A stretch of DNA of 64,000 bases from Carnobacterium gallinarum DSM 4847 (GTDB lineage: Bacteria > Bacillota > Bacilli > Lactobacillales > Carnobacteriaceae), in contig NZ_JQLU01000005.1 of the NCBI RefSeq assembly GCF_000744375.1, positions 558,001 to 622,000 of the forward strand. Reading direction: 5' to 3'. Below the pieces are notes generated by a model. That model was not told the DNA's origin and made no database searches. It saw only the letters and a program-made list of their open reading frames with translations. Position 1 is the first letter of the stretch, and the number at the start of each line of letters is the position of its first letter. Position numbers and translations under genes: made by a program. This document shows, in pieces, positions 8,283-17,152 of this stretch.

Positions 8283-8463
8283 AATTCTTTCTTAGAAATC
8301 TTCCTCTTTAGATCAGTAAAATTAAAAGAAGACTATACTTTGATAGCTAAACCAACGAACTTACTAGCAGAGATCCTAACCGATTTAATTGATCATTTTG
8401 AAAAAATTAATTAGACTTCCACATAATCGTTGTCAAGTGATCATTGTATCCAGAAAGGAATAA
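8283..8463 (+). pseudogene. Remnant of a sugar-type regulator C-terminus, frameshifted
   Basis: A frame open from 8283 reads ...EDYTLIAKPTNLLAEILTDL... and stops at TAG 8412-8414. Shifting by one base there continues the peptide as RLPHNRCQVIIVSRKE and ends at TAA 8461-8463. The join reads FEKIN-RLPHNRCQVIIV, which resembles the C-terminal end of LacI-type effector domains. No start or DNA-binding part is seen, so it is a truncated relic with a one-base insertion. It may once have controlled the neighbouring PTS genes. Confidence 0.4.
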
Positions 8464-8498
8464 TATGGAGACCGAGACATCAGTTTTAACATTGAAAA

Positions 8499-8542
8499 AA
8501 CTGCAAGAAATCCATTTTTACAAATGGTGATTTCCTGCAGTT
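8499..8542 (-). terminator. Terminator of the cellobiose/lactose-family PTS operon
   Basis: A long near-perfect hairpin with outer arms AACTGCA and TGCAGTTT, followed by Ts on the minus strand. It is 57 bases past the IIC stop. The plus side is also T-rich, so it may work in both directions. Confidence 0.85.
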
Positions 8543-8598
8543 TCTTATTTTTTATTTAATTGATTTTTAGCCCAAATAGCCGCTTTGTCTCACTCAGT

Positions 8599-9975
8599 TT
8601 AATTATCTTCCAAAGGAATTTTATTTGCTGCTAGAACAAATGGTGCCCAGATAATGAAGGCTACAACTAAATTAACTAAGGTTAAAACAATCGCGCGCCA
8701 ATCTCCTGCTGTTGCTAAGAATCCACTAATTCCTGCTGGTGTCACCCAAGGGATACTTGCTACAACTGGGTTGACTAATCCAGACATCGTTGCAAAGTAA
8801 GCAACAGTTGCTGTTGCCATTGGCGCTAAAATAAATGGAATCATATAAAGCGGGTTTAACACAATAGGCATACCGAACATCGCTGGTTCATTAATATTGA
8901 AAATACCAGGCCCGATTGCTAATTTCCCTACAACTCTTGAATCTGCCCGTTTCGATAGGACTAAAATCGCTACAAGAAGCATTAACGTAACTCCTGCTCC
9001 ACCAGGCCAAACAAAAGCTTCAAAGCTTCCAGCAACCCATTTGTAAGGAATTTTTGCTCCTGTTTGTTGTGCATTAATATTAGTCGTCATCGCACTACCA
9101 TAAATAGTTTGTAATACGGGTGCCATTACATTTGTCCCATGAATTCCGAAGAACCATAACAAATGAACTAAGAATACAATAATTAAAACTGCACCAAAGC
9201 CTTGCGAAAGCTCAAGTAATGGAGCTTGGATTGTTTCGGTAATCCAATCGATAATCGGCATCCCCATATATGTTGTAAATAAATAGTTAATAATTGCACA
9301 GACATATAGCGCCACACTAGCTGGAATAATCGCCGCAAAAGCTTTAGCTACTGCTGGTGGTACTGAATCTGGCATTTTAATTGTAATTTTTCTTAACATT
9401 AGTTTAGAGAAAATAATTGTGGCAATAAATCCAAAAATAATTGCTGTAAATAGGCCTGTTCCGCCCATATGTTTACCAAAGTTAAAGTAACCCCATGCAC
9501 CTGCACCGATTATATTGCCATCTTCAACTGTTCCACCTGCTGTTGTAATCATGTCGATGGCTTTTTTCGGTAATTGACCTTCCACAGTTAAAGCTGTCGC
9601 AGCAGTTTGTGTCAGTCCCATAATAAAAGCCGCTAGAGATACAACTGCTCCAGAAAGCGCATCAACATTATAGGCACGAGCCAAGTTATAACCTAAGGTC
9701 GTTGAAAAAATAACTGCCATAACTGCTAATGTACCTGTCCAAACATATCCATTAACAGCTACAACCGGTGCCATAAATTCTACAAATCCTGTCCAACCCC
9801 ATGTAGTTGGGAAATCTCTAAAAAATACATTTAATAATACAGCTACTGATCCAGCCATTGTCGCTGGCATTGTGCCAATAAAAGCATCACGTAAAGCTAC
9901 TAGGTGCTTCTGTGAACCAATTTTTGATGCAACCGGAATAATATGTTTTTCTAACCAATTCATTAATCCATTCAT
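8599..9975 (-). CDS. PTS lactose/cellobiose-family IIC permease
   Basis: 458 residues with about ten membrane segments, the standard length for a stand-alone EIIC of the lactose/cellobiose/chitobiose family. It binds and translocates a beta-linked disaccharide while EIIB and EIIA pass on the phosphate. The loop near GPGIFNINEPAMFGMP is the conserved substrate region of this family (NEP motif). GGAGG lies 9 bases before the start. The IIA gene is 61 bases upstream in the same operon, but no IIB gene is present nearby and must be supplied from elsewhere. Confidence 0.9.
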   Translation of the reverse strand: MNGLMNWLEKHIIPVASKIGSQKHLVALRDAFIGTMPATMAGSVAVLLNVFFRDFPTTWGWTGFVEFMAPVVAVNGYVWTGTLAVMAVIFSTTLGYNLARAYNVDALSGAVVSLAAFIMGLTQTAATALTVEGQLPKKAIDMITTAGGTVEDGNIIGAGAWGYFNFGKHMGGTGLFTAIIFGFIATIIFSKLMLRKITIKMPDSVPPAVAKAFAAIIPASVALYVCAIINYLFTTYMGMPIIDWITETIQAPLLELSQGFGAVLIIVFLVHLLWFFGIHGTNVMAPVLQTIYGSAMTTNINAQQTGAKIPYKWVAGSFEAFVWPGGAGVTLMLLVAILVLSKRADSRVVGKLAIGPGIFNINEPAMFGMPIVLNPLYMIPFILAPMATATVAYFATMSGLVNPVVASIPWVTPAGISGFLATAGDWRAIVLTLVNLVVAFIIWAPFVLAANKIPLEDN

Positions 9976-10036
9976 TTTTCTTAACCTCCAAAGTTTAGTT
10001 TAAGGATGTTTGTCCAACAACCCTAATGAATTTTAA

Positions 10037-10363
10037 TTATTTTGTTTCATTTGCAACTTTTTTATACATATCAACAATCTCTTTTGCTAAATCAAGAAAA
10101 GTAATCGCATTCATTAAATGATCTTGACTATGAACCATCAATAAAGTAACTTGAATATGATTGCCTTGCGCTTCTTGCGTTAACAGGCCTGTTTGAGAAT
10201 GATGTGCTTCAACAAGTGATTTATCTGCTTCTACTAATTTACTGTCTGCCAATGTAAAATCGCCTATTTTTGCTGCTTGAATAGCCTCCATTGCATCACT
10301 CTTCGCATTTCCCCCATTAATGATTAACCCCATAATTGTTTCTAAATTAACCTCTTCTGCCAT
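10037..10363 (-). CDS. PTS lactose/cellobiose-family IIA
   Basis: 108 residues, the usual length of LacF/CelC-type EIIA. These are soluble helical trimers that accept phosphate from HPr on a histidine, here in EAHHSQTG. The N-terminal MGLIINGGNAKSDAMEAI is typical of the family. AAAGGAGGAG precedes the ATG. It is first in the operon, with the IIC gene behind it. EIIB and a phospho-beta-glycosidase are not adjacent; the GH4 enzyme at 28.4 kb is a plausible partner. Confidence 0.92.
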   Translation of the reverse strand: MAEEVNLETIMGLIINGGNAKSDAMEAIQAAKIGDFTLADSKLVEADKSLVEAHHSQTGLLTQEAQGNHIQVTLLMVHSQDHLMNAITFLDLAKEIVDMYKKVANETK

Positions 10364-10441
10364 TTTTCTCCTCCTTTAATTTATTTACTCACTATATTAA
10401 TAAGCAAGTAACGTGCCAATCAACTCATAACGTTATAATCT

Positions 10442-10512
10442 TTGGTAGCGCTATCTTTTGAACGTTTTTTTAAACTACACACTTATGTAAAATTAGTTTA
10501 CACACAAACTAA
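10442..10512 (-). promoter_or_regulatory. Operator-like palindromes upstream of the PTS IIA gene
   Basis: A LacI/CcpA-like element centred on TAGCGCTA (10442-10457) and a perfect inverted repeat TTAGTTT-N6-AAACTAA (10493-10512) lie between the alpha-galactosidase terminator and the PTS operon. The first differs from the cre consensus at two or more positions. A possible TATAAC -10 element follows. Catabolite or substrate control is plausible, not shown. Confidence 0.35.
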
Positions 10513-10523
10513 GGAACTAAAAA

Positions 10524-10549
10524 AGCCTAAAATAAATTTATTTTAGGCT
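10524..10549 (-). terminator. Terminator of the alpha-galactoside operon
   Basis: A 26-base perfect palindrome (arms AGCCTAAAATAAA and complement) followed by TTTTTT on the minus strand, 18 bases after the alpha-galactosidase stop codon. Confidence 0.92.
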
Positions 10550-10566
10550 CAAAAAATAAATTTAGT

Positions 10567-12756
10567 TTACAGACTCTTTAATTCAATCACCTTACTTTTA
10601 AAATCACCATCTAGATCATGATTCAAATATAATCCAAAATTCATTAATTCATCTCCAGAAAAAAGGTCTCCATTTATCTGATACACTTTTTGCGAATCCA
10701 ATCCTTGTAGCTGAACTTTTACAAATGGTTTTGAAACTTCATTGAGGATTTGATAGAAAAACAGAATCGCCTGATCTTTTGCCGCATCTACAAATACCCA
10801 TGCTGTATAGTGACTTTCAAAAGGACTAATTAAACGATAAAAATCGCCAAATTGTAGCAGTTTTCGATTTTTTTGGTACCAAGCGATATTCTCTTTCACA
10901 AGTTCTAAGTCTGTCGTAGCTTCTTTTTCTAAATTTAACATGATTCCTAGATTCGCTGACATAGCTACATCTGCCCGCATTTTTGTATCTGTAATTCTTC
11001 CCACTTGATGATTGGGACTTTCTGATAGATGAGCGCACGTCATAATTGGCGGAAAGACTAAACTCGTCCCATATTGAATTTTCAGTCGCTCCACTGCGTC
11101 GGTATTGTCACTAGCCCAACTTTGTGGCATATAATAAACCATTCCTGGGTCATAACGACCGCCACCACCTGAACAATTTTCAAATAAAATATGCGGAAAG
11201 CTAGTTGTTAATTCTTCTAACACTTCATACAATCCAAGGATATAGCGATGGGCTGTTTCCAGCTGCTGCTGTGGGTTCGCTCCAAGAGAACCAACCTCTG
11301 TCATATTTCGATTCATATCCCATTTGATATAATCAATTGGAACAGTACTTAGTATTTGAATCAATTGCGCCTTAATTTCGTCCCGAACTTCTTGTCGACT
11401 AAAATCCAAAACTAGCTGATTACGCCCTTGAGAAGTTGGGTAATCTTTAATCTGAATATGCCAATCTGGATGTTCCTTAAATAATTGGCTCTGTTGAGAA
11501 ATCATTTCTGGTTCAAACCACAACCCAAATTTCAAGCCTTCATTTCGGATTTTATCGGCGACTCCTTTTAAACCATTTGCAAGCTTTTGACGATTCACAA
11601 CCCAATCACCTAAAGAAGTTGTATCATCATTTCGTTCACCAAACCACCCATCATCCAAAACAAAAAGTTCAATTCCTAATTCATTGGCTTTACGTGCTAA
11701 ATTCACTAACTGAGTTTCATCAAAATCAAAATAAGTTGTCTCCCAATTATTAATTAAAACAGGGCGCTCCTTAAACTGATGCTCTCCTCTTGCCAAACGC
11801 TCACGGTATAGATGATGGAAAGTTTGCGACATTCCATTTAGACCAGTATTTGAATAAACTAGCACAACTTCTGGTGTTTGAAAAACCTCTTTTTCTTGCA
11901 ACTGCCAAGAAAAATCATATGCATTAATTCCAATTAAAACACGAGTTTGTTGGTACGTATCAACCTCTGTTGTAATTTGAAAGTTGCCACTGTAAATAAA
12001 ATGAAAACCATAAACTTCACCAGATTTCTCAGTTGCTTCAGGTCGCATCAAAGCAATGAATGGTTGTTGATGCGTGCTACTAGCTCCACGTTTACTATCA
12101 AGGGTATGAATCCCCATCATCAGCGGATCACGCTTTAACTGCTTTTCTCTAGACCACGCACCTGGCATCTGTACTAAATCAAAATGAGCATCTGGAAAAT
12201 CAAGACACGCACTTAACCCCCGATTTAAATAAACCGTTTCTGTTCCTAAATTTTCATATTGAATACTCTTTGTAACGACACTTCTGTTTTGATAAATGGT
12301 GTAACTCAAGCTTGCTTTAACCTGTCTAATTGAATCAATTAAATGAATTACTAATGTCTCAGCTTCCTCAGAATCAACTGCATACGTTGCTGGTAACCCT
12401 GTTAATTTTGGCTTTCCTTGAATAATTTCATGAGCTTCATATTTAAATTGAGTAGCTTTCGTGCCATCTGGATAAGTGATTTCAAAAAGCGGTTCGCGGT
12501 AATCACCAGAACCTTGTCCAGGACATTCCTGCAGTACAGTGTCTAATGAAAAATTACGATCTGGCCAATTCGCTGGATTTGGTGAGAAAGAGGATCGATC
12601 AATTTTAGGATAGGGGCTTTTTTGATAAAAGCTCTGAATTCTCGCTCCAAAATAAACTTGAATTAAATAGTCTTGATTTTCCAACTCCATCACATAGCTT
12701 ATTTCCTTGTTAAATAAATGAAACTGTTGCTTTTCTTGATCATAATAAATGCCCAT
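10567..12756 (-). CDS. Alpha-galactosidase, glycoside hydrolase family 36
   Basis: 729 residues, a normal length for tetrameric GH36 enzymes that release galactose from melibiose, raffinose and stachyose. The nucleophile is Asp480 in YIKWDMNRN and the acid/base is Asp550 in SDNTDA, matching the family pattern. Other motifs are WFEPEMIS and FENCSGGGGRYD. An N-terminal beta-sandwich precedes the barrel. The ATG at 12756 has AAAGGAG at correct distance; the in-frame ATG 19 codons earlier has none. No signal peptide, so it is cytoplasmic and works on sugar brought in by the ABC transporter encoded directly upstream. Confidence 0.95.
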   Translation of the reverse strand: MGIYYDQEKQQFHLFNKEISYVMELENQDYLIQVYFGARIQSFYQKSPYPKIDRSSFSPNPANWPDRNFSLDTVLQECPGQGSGDYREPLFEITYPDGTKATQFKYEAHEIIQGKPKLTGLPATYAVDSEEAETLVIHLIDSIRQVKASLSYTIYQNRSVVTKSIQYENLGTETVYLNRGLSACLDFPDAHFDLVQMPGAWSREKQLKRDPLMMGIHTLDSKRGASSTHQQPFIALMRPEATEKSGEVYGFHFIYSGNFQITTEVDTYQQTRVLIGINAYDFSWQLQEKEVFQTPEVVLVYSNTGLNGMSQTFHHLYRERLARGEHQFKERPVLINNWETTYFDFDETQLVNLARKANELGIELFVLDDGWFGERNDDTTSLGDWVVNRQKLANGLKGVADKIRNEGLKFGLWFEPEMISQQSQLFKEHPDWHIQIKDYPTSQGRNQLVLDFSRQEVRDEIKAQLIQILSTVPIDYIKWDMNRNMTEVGSLGANPQQQLETAHRYILGLYEVLEELTTSFPHILFENCSGGGGRYDPGMVYYMPQSWASDNTDAVERLKIQYGTSLVFPPIMTCAHLSESPNHQVGRITDTKMRADVAMSANLGIMLNLEKEATTDLELVKENIAWYQKNRKLLQFGDFYRLISPFESHYTAWVFVDAAKDQAILFFYQILNEVSKPFVKVQLQGLDSQKVYQINGDLFSGDELMNFGLYLNHDLDGDFKSKVIELKSL

Positions 12757-12787
12757 TTTATTTGCTCCTTTATGCTTCACTTTAGTA

Positions 12788-13618
12788 TTAATCCTTTGAT
12801 CCAGTTGTTGCAATGCCTTGAATAAATTGCTTTTGGAAAATTAAATAAAGTAGTATCATCGGAATCGTAGCAATCACAGATCCCGCCATTAGTTGAGGAT
12901 AATTCGTTGTATATTGACCTTGCAGTAAAGCTAAACCTGAAGATAACGGCATTTTTTCTGGTGACATATTGACAATTAATGGCCACATCAAGTCTTTCCA
13001 AGCAAACAATGCTGTAAAAATAGAGAGTGAAATTAAAGGTGCTTTCGCTAAAGGTAACATCACCTTAATAAAGGTTTGACCAATCGTACAACCATCTAAA
13101 ATTGCAGCTTCTTCTAGTTCATCCGGAATACTCATAAAAAACTGGCGCATTAAGAATGTTCCAAAAGTACTAGCAATACCAGGTAAAATTAATGCTGTCA
13201 ACGTATTTACCAAGCCTAATTTGGAAATTAATAGATACTGTGGCAACACAAATACTTGTCCCGGAATCATCATTGGCAATAAAATCAACATAAAAATCAT
13301 ATTCACACCAGGAAACTTAATTCGTGCTAAAGCATACCCTGCCATCGCACTAAATATAGTCGATATAATTACCCGAACGACAATCATTACAAATGTATTA
13401 TAGAAGAATTTTGTAAACGGTAAGGTCTGCCAAACATCAATAAAATTCGTTAAGCTCCATGTAGCAGGAACTATCTTTGGGGGAAATGCTAATGATTCTG
13501 TCAATGTTTTAAAGGCTGTTAAAATACTCCAAATAAAAGGCAGTACCATAATAAGCGCACCTAAAGTCAATAAGACATACACTATTAAATAGTTATTTTT
13601 CTTTTTTTTAAACTCCAT
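12788..13618 (-). CDS. Sugar ABC transporter permease, MalG/MsmG type
   Basis: 276 residues with six membrane segments. The ATPase-coupling EAA loop is present as EEAAILDGCTIGQTFIKVMLP near residue 190. It is the second of two permease subunits of a CUT1-family importer, with probable substrates raffinose, stachyose, melibiose or similar. AGGAG site 11 bases behind the partner gene. No ATPase gene is in the cluster, so a shared MsmK/MalK-like ATPase must act from elsewhere, as is known for such systems in Gram-positive bacteria. Confidence 0.92.
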   Translation of the reverse strand: MEFKKKKNNYLIVYVLLTLGALIMVLPFIWSILTAFKTLTESLAFPPKIVPATWSLTNFIDVWQTLPFTKFFYNTFVMIVVRVIISTIFSAMAGYALARIKFPGVNMIFMLILLPMMIPGQVFVLPQYLLISKLGLVNTLTALILPGIASTFGTFLMRQFFMSIPDELEEAAILDGCTIGQTFIKVMLPLAKAPLISLSIFTALFAWKDLMWPLIVNMSPEKMPLSSGLALLQGQYTTNYPQLMAGSVIATIPMILLYLIFQKQFIQGIATTGSKD

Positions 13619-13629
13619 AACGTTCTCTC

Positions 13630-14529
13630 CTATCTATAATGTACCCATTTTTTCTGAAGTTGCATTTGAATAAACGTACAGAACATAATAATAACTAATA
13701 AAATAATCGCAATGGCTGCACCGTATCCTTTATCATTATTGACAAACGTCGCTCGATAAAATAAATAAACAATTGATTGTGCTGATTTTATCGCTGGATT
13801 TGCCTTGTCTACCATCATAAAGATCAAATCAAAGACTTGAAGGGCTCCAATAAATGAGGTAGTTACTACAAAAAATAAAGTCGGTGACAACATCGGCAAT
13901 GTAATACTGAAAAACTTCCGAATACTGCTGGCACCATCAATTTCTGCTGCTTCATAATAGGATTTTGGAATATCTTGTAAACCGCCGAGTAAAATAATCA
14001 TATTATAGCCCACGCCCGACCAAATCCCGACAATCATCACCGCGATTAAAACAAAATGACTATCGCCAATCCAGTTAGGTCCGTTAATTCCAATTAACGA
14101 AAGTAAATAATTAATCAAGCCATAGTCAGAGTTATACAACCAACGCCAAACCATTGCAATGGCTGCTGGAGCAGATACAACGGGGATAAAATAAAGAACT
14201 CTAAAAAAAGATTTCCCTTTAATTTTTGTATTCAGGAACACCGCCGTTATCAGAGATAAAAAGGTACCAATAGGAACTGTAACCACAGTATAGATTGCTG
14301 TATTCCAAATTGAACTGGCTAAATCTTTATCCTGAAAAGCTTTTATATAATTTTCAAAACCGATCCATTTAGGAACGCCTAAACCTTTAATTTGATTTAA
14401 ACTAAAATAAAATGTTTGAATAATTGGCCAAATATTCATAATCAATACAAATAATAGAGTTGGCGCAACTAAAATAAAGGCCCAAAAATATTTTTGACGA
14501 TTGCGTTTTGAAAGTGCGCTTTGCTTCAT
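13630..14529 (-). CDS. Sugar ABC transporter permease, MalF/MsmF type
   Basis: 299 residues and six membrane segments, without the large periplasmic insertion of E. coli MalF, as usual for Gram-positives. The EAA loop reads YYEAAEIDGASSIRKFFSIT. GAGGTG lies 8 bases from the ATG at 14529; the ATG two codons earlier is too close to it. It is separated from the binding-protein gene by a strong hairpin that may favour extra binding protein relative to permeases. Confidence 0.92.
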   Translation of the reverse strand: MKQSALSKRNRQKYFWAFILVAPTLLFVLIMNIWPIIQTFYFSLNQIKGLGVPKWIGFENYIKAFQDKDLASSIWNTAIYTVVTVPIGTFLSLITAVFLNTKIKGKSFFRVLYFIPVVSAPAAIAMVWRWLYNSDYGLINYLLSLIGINGPNWIGDSHFVLIAVMIVGIWSGVGYNMIILLGGLQDIPKSYYEAAEIDGASSIRKFFSITLPMLSPTLFFVVTTSFIGALQVFDLIFMMVDKANPAIKSAQSIVYLFYRATFVNNDKGYGAAIAIILLVIIMFCTFIQMQLQKKWVHYR

Positions 14530-14555
14530 TGACATTCACCTCTTATTTAAGAACA

Positions 14556-14585
14556 CTAAGAACACAGCTTTGACTGTGTTCTTAG
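14556..14585 (-). other. Hairpin between binding-protein and permease genes
   Basis: Perfect 12-base arms CTAAGAACACAG (14556-14567) and complement (14574-14585) with a six-base loop and no T run. Such intercistronic stems protect the upstream mRNA or cause partial termination in many malE-malF-type operons. Confidence 0.7.
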
Positions 14586-14594
14586 ACTGTCTAT

Positions 14595-15845
14595 TTATTT
14601 TTGATCCATTGCTGCTTGAATTTCTTTAGTCATTTCCTTTGCACCTTTTTCAACAGCTACTTTTCCAGAAAAAATATCCATCATCCATTCTTGTTCAATA
14701 GTTACCCAATCTACTCTGGATTCCACATACATCGAAGAATGCCCATATGTTTCAGCATCCACAAAAACTTGTGCATCAATTGTTGGGAATTTTTCTACCC
14801 AAGGAGCTTGTGTGTCTTTATAGGCAGGTATTGCCGCACCAGATTTCGCTTGAATCAAATTGCCTTCCTTAGAACCCATAAATTCAACAAATTTCCATGC
14901 CTCATCTGGATTTTTTGTATTAGCTGCAATCCCATAACCCATTCCAGAAGCAACAGAACCTTGTTGTTCTTTCTTTGGCATTGGTGCTAAATCAACATTT
15001 AAACCATCAATTGATAAATATTCATTGCTCATCCACGAACCTGCCGTAATCATTGCCGCTTTGCCAGATTCAAAATACTGATCAGGAGTTGTATTGGCAA
15101 AATCTGAGGTACTTGGTGAATATCCTTTTTCAATAAAGGATACCCCATACTTAATTGCCTCAATTGATTTTTCACTATCTAATAGACTTTTCTTACCGTC
15201 TTTAGAAACAATATCTGAACCATTTTGCCATAATAAGTTGTACCAAAAATTTTGACCATCTGCTGGCGCCAACATTCCATAAATTGATTTGTCCTTATCG
15301 GTTAATTTTTCCGACGCGCTCATCCAGTCGTCCCAAGTCCAGTTTTCATCTGGATAACTAATTCCTGCAGCATCAAATAAATCTTTGTTATACCACAATG
15401 CCACTGTACTATAGTCTTTTGGTAACGCCAACTGCTTTCCGTCAATATCAAAAACCCTTGTTACAAATTCTGGATAATTGCTTAACTCAACAGAGCTTGC
15501 TTTAATCTTATCGGTCATATCTAACAAGGCATTGCCTTCTGCAAAACTATAAACTTGATCCGGATGCATCCAAAAAACATCTGCCATATTCCCGCCAGTT
15601 GCTGCAGCCTGCAATTTTGTCCAATATTGATCCCATGGAGTTACCTCAACCGTCACCTTAGTTGATGGATTTTCTTTCATAAAGGCTTTTGCCATATCTT
15701 CCATACCAGCTTTTTGGTTAGAATCCCATATCGAGAAGGTCAAATCAACCTTACCATCCGTTCCCTTGGCTTTCCCCCCTCCACTACAACCCGCAACTAC
15801 TACTAAAAGAACTGCTAAAAATGAAACAATCAACCACTTCTTCAT
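14595..15845 (-). CDS. Extracellular sugar-binding lipoprotein, MsmE type
   Basis: 416 residues. It has a lipoprotein signal with lipobox VAGC and the lipid-attachment cysteine at residue 20, followed by a Gly/Lys linker and a family 1 solute-binding fold (DLTFSIWDSNQKAGMEDMAK, PWDQYWTKLQAAATGG, ATFMWG-like aromatic pocket residues). It captures oligosaccharide outside the membrane for the two permeases that follow. A 14-base stem and a cre-like site lie upstream, so it may have its own promoter or start a stable processed transcript. Confidence 0.93.
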   Translation of the reverse strand: MKKWLIVSFLAVLLVVVAGCSGGGKAKGTDGKVDLTFSIWDSNQKAGMEDMAKAFMKENPSTKVTVEVTPWDQYWTKLQAAATGGNMADVFWMHPDQVYSFAEGNALLDMTDKIKASSVELSNYPEFVTRVFDIDGKQLALPKDYSTVALWYNKDLFDAAGISYPDENWTWDDWMSASEKLTDKDKSIYGMLAPADGQNFWYNLLWQNGSDIVSKDGKKSLLDSEKSIEAIKYGVSFIEKGYSPSTSDFANTTPDQYFESGKAAMITAGSWMSNEYLSIDGLNVDLAPMPKKEQQGSVASGMGYGIAANTKNPDEAWKFVEFMGSKEGNLIQAKSGAAIPAYKDTQAPWVEKFPTIDAQVFVDAETYGHSSMYVESRVDWVTIEQEWMMDIFSGKVAVEKGAKEMTKEIQAAMDQK

Positions 15846-15885
15846 TCTAATACCCCTTCCACTTATCTTTTTCCATAAAAAACTT

Positions 15886-15948
15886 TGTACGCGCTTACTT
15901 TTTTAAAATTCTTATACTGTAGCTCTTACTTCCTAGCTACAGTATAAG
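15886..15948 (-). promoter_or_regulatory. cre-like site and hairpin upstream of the binding-protein gene
   Basis: TGTACGCGCTTACT (15886-15899) fits the cre pattern TGTAANCGNTNNCA with two mismatches. Just upstream, perfect 14-base arms CTTATACTGTAGCT (15911-15924) and complement (15935-15948) form a stem followed on the minus strand by a short T run, a likely terminator after galM. Confidence 0.45.
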
Positions 15949-16037
15949 AGAAATCATTTCTGTTTAAAATGGACGATATATGCCAAAAGCTAGACTATCT
16001 TACAAAATATCTCCATTTTTAAACAAGCACAGAAACG

Positions 16038-17084
16038 CTAATTCACAGTAAATTGATAACAATCTTCTCGTAGATAATCTACTTGAGGATGGAGAATTAT
16101 ACTGCCAAATCCTTGATGATTTGGAGCATCAGGTAATCCTTGCATTTCTAACGCAATTCCACCATGTTTTTGGATTGTAGCTTGATTTTCCGGAGTGTTT
16201 TCCCCTGTAAAATGATTTCCAGTATAAATAACTATACTTGGAGCGGTAGTCTTAAAATAAACTTTTCGTCCAGACGGATTATGAGACAAACAACCATCAT
16301 ACAGCTGGTTTCCCTCTAAGATAAAAGGATGATTCAGCCCCTGTTGTTGCCTAACCTGTATGTCTTGGCTTTGAAGACAGCGGCTTAATATTTGTTTTTT
16401 TGAAAAATCAAAGACTGATCCAGTTACTTGTACCAACTCTCCTGTCGGCAAATTCTCTTCATTAAGAGGTGCAAAAAGTGAACTATTCAGTTGCAACTCA
16501 TGATTAGCTATTGTTGCCTCATTTCCACCTGAAAGATTAAAATACGTATGATTTGTTGGATTAAGTATTGTTGTTTCATCCGTTTCAGCATGGTAGCGTA
16601 TCTTCAACTGATTTTCTTCAGTTAACTGATAGTCAACAGTCACTAGTCTATTTCCAGGGTAGCCCTCGCATCCAGCAGGTAAAACTAAGCTAAAACAAAC
16701 ATAACTTCCTTGAGTATTTTCATTCATTTCCATTTTCCAAAACTGATTATCAAAAGCATGACTTCCACCATGACAATGATTATTCCCTTCATTTTGTTCT
16801 AGCTGAATCAATTGCTGTTCCTTATACCATTGTCCCAACGTAATTCGCCCAGCAACAGGACCAATTGTTGCACCAAGATAGGTTCGTTCTGTTAAATAAT
16901 CCAATGGCTTAGCTAAATTTAAAACAACATTTTCTTGTTCCCCTTGATTATTTGGAAACATCAAACCAATTAAGGATGCCCCATAATTACTTAGAGTTGC
17001 TTTAAATCCATTGTTATTTTCTAATTGAACAATACTAATTTTTTGGTGTGTATTCGTTTGAATAATTTCTTGGCTAATTTTCAT
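16038..17084 (-). CDS. galM: Aldose 1-epimerase (mutarotase)
   Basis: 348 residues. It interconverts alpha and beta anomers of galactose or glucose. Typical motifs are visible: an N-terminal LSNYGASLIGLMFPN, GPVAGRI, GGSHAFDNQFW, and the catalytic region NPTNHTYFNLSG with the conserved histidine, plus YTGNHF near the end. AAGGAG site. It stands between the DUF5107-TPR gene and the ABC transporter genes. Galactose freed by the alpha-galactosidase would need it before entering the Leloir pathway. Confidence 0.93.
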   Translation of the reverse strand: MKISQEIIQTNTHQKISIVQLENNNGFKATLSNYGASLIGLMFPNNQGEQENVVLNLAKPLDYLTERTYLGATIGPVAGRITLGQWYKEQQLIQLEQNEGNNHCHGGSHAFDNQFWKMEMNENTQGSYVCFSLVLPAGCEGYPGNRLVTVDYQLTEENQLKIRYHAETDETTILNPTNHTYFNLSGGNEATIANHELQLNSSLFAPLNEENLPTGELVQVTGSVFDFSKKQILSRCLQSQDIQVRQQQGLNHPFILEGNQLYDGCLSHNPSGRKVYFKTTAPSIVIYTGNHFTGENTPENQATIQKHGGIALEMQGLPDAPNHQGFGSIILHPQVDYLREDCYQFTVN

Positions 17085-17113
17085 CTTACTAACTCCTTAG
17101 TTATCCCTTAAAA

Positions 17114-17146
17114 AGTTGAGTAGGTGAACGAATCCTCTACTCAACT
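17114..17146 (-). terminator. Hairpin after the DUF5107-TPR gene
   Basis: Arms AGTTGAGTAG (17114-17123) and complement (17137-17146), followed by TTTTT on the minus strand. It lies 7 bases past the stop and before galM, so read-through may be only partial. Confidence 0.7.
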
Positions 17147-17152
17147 AATCTG

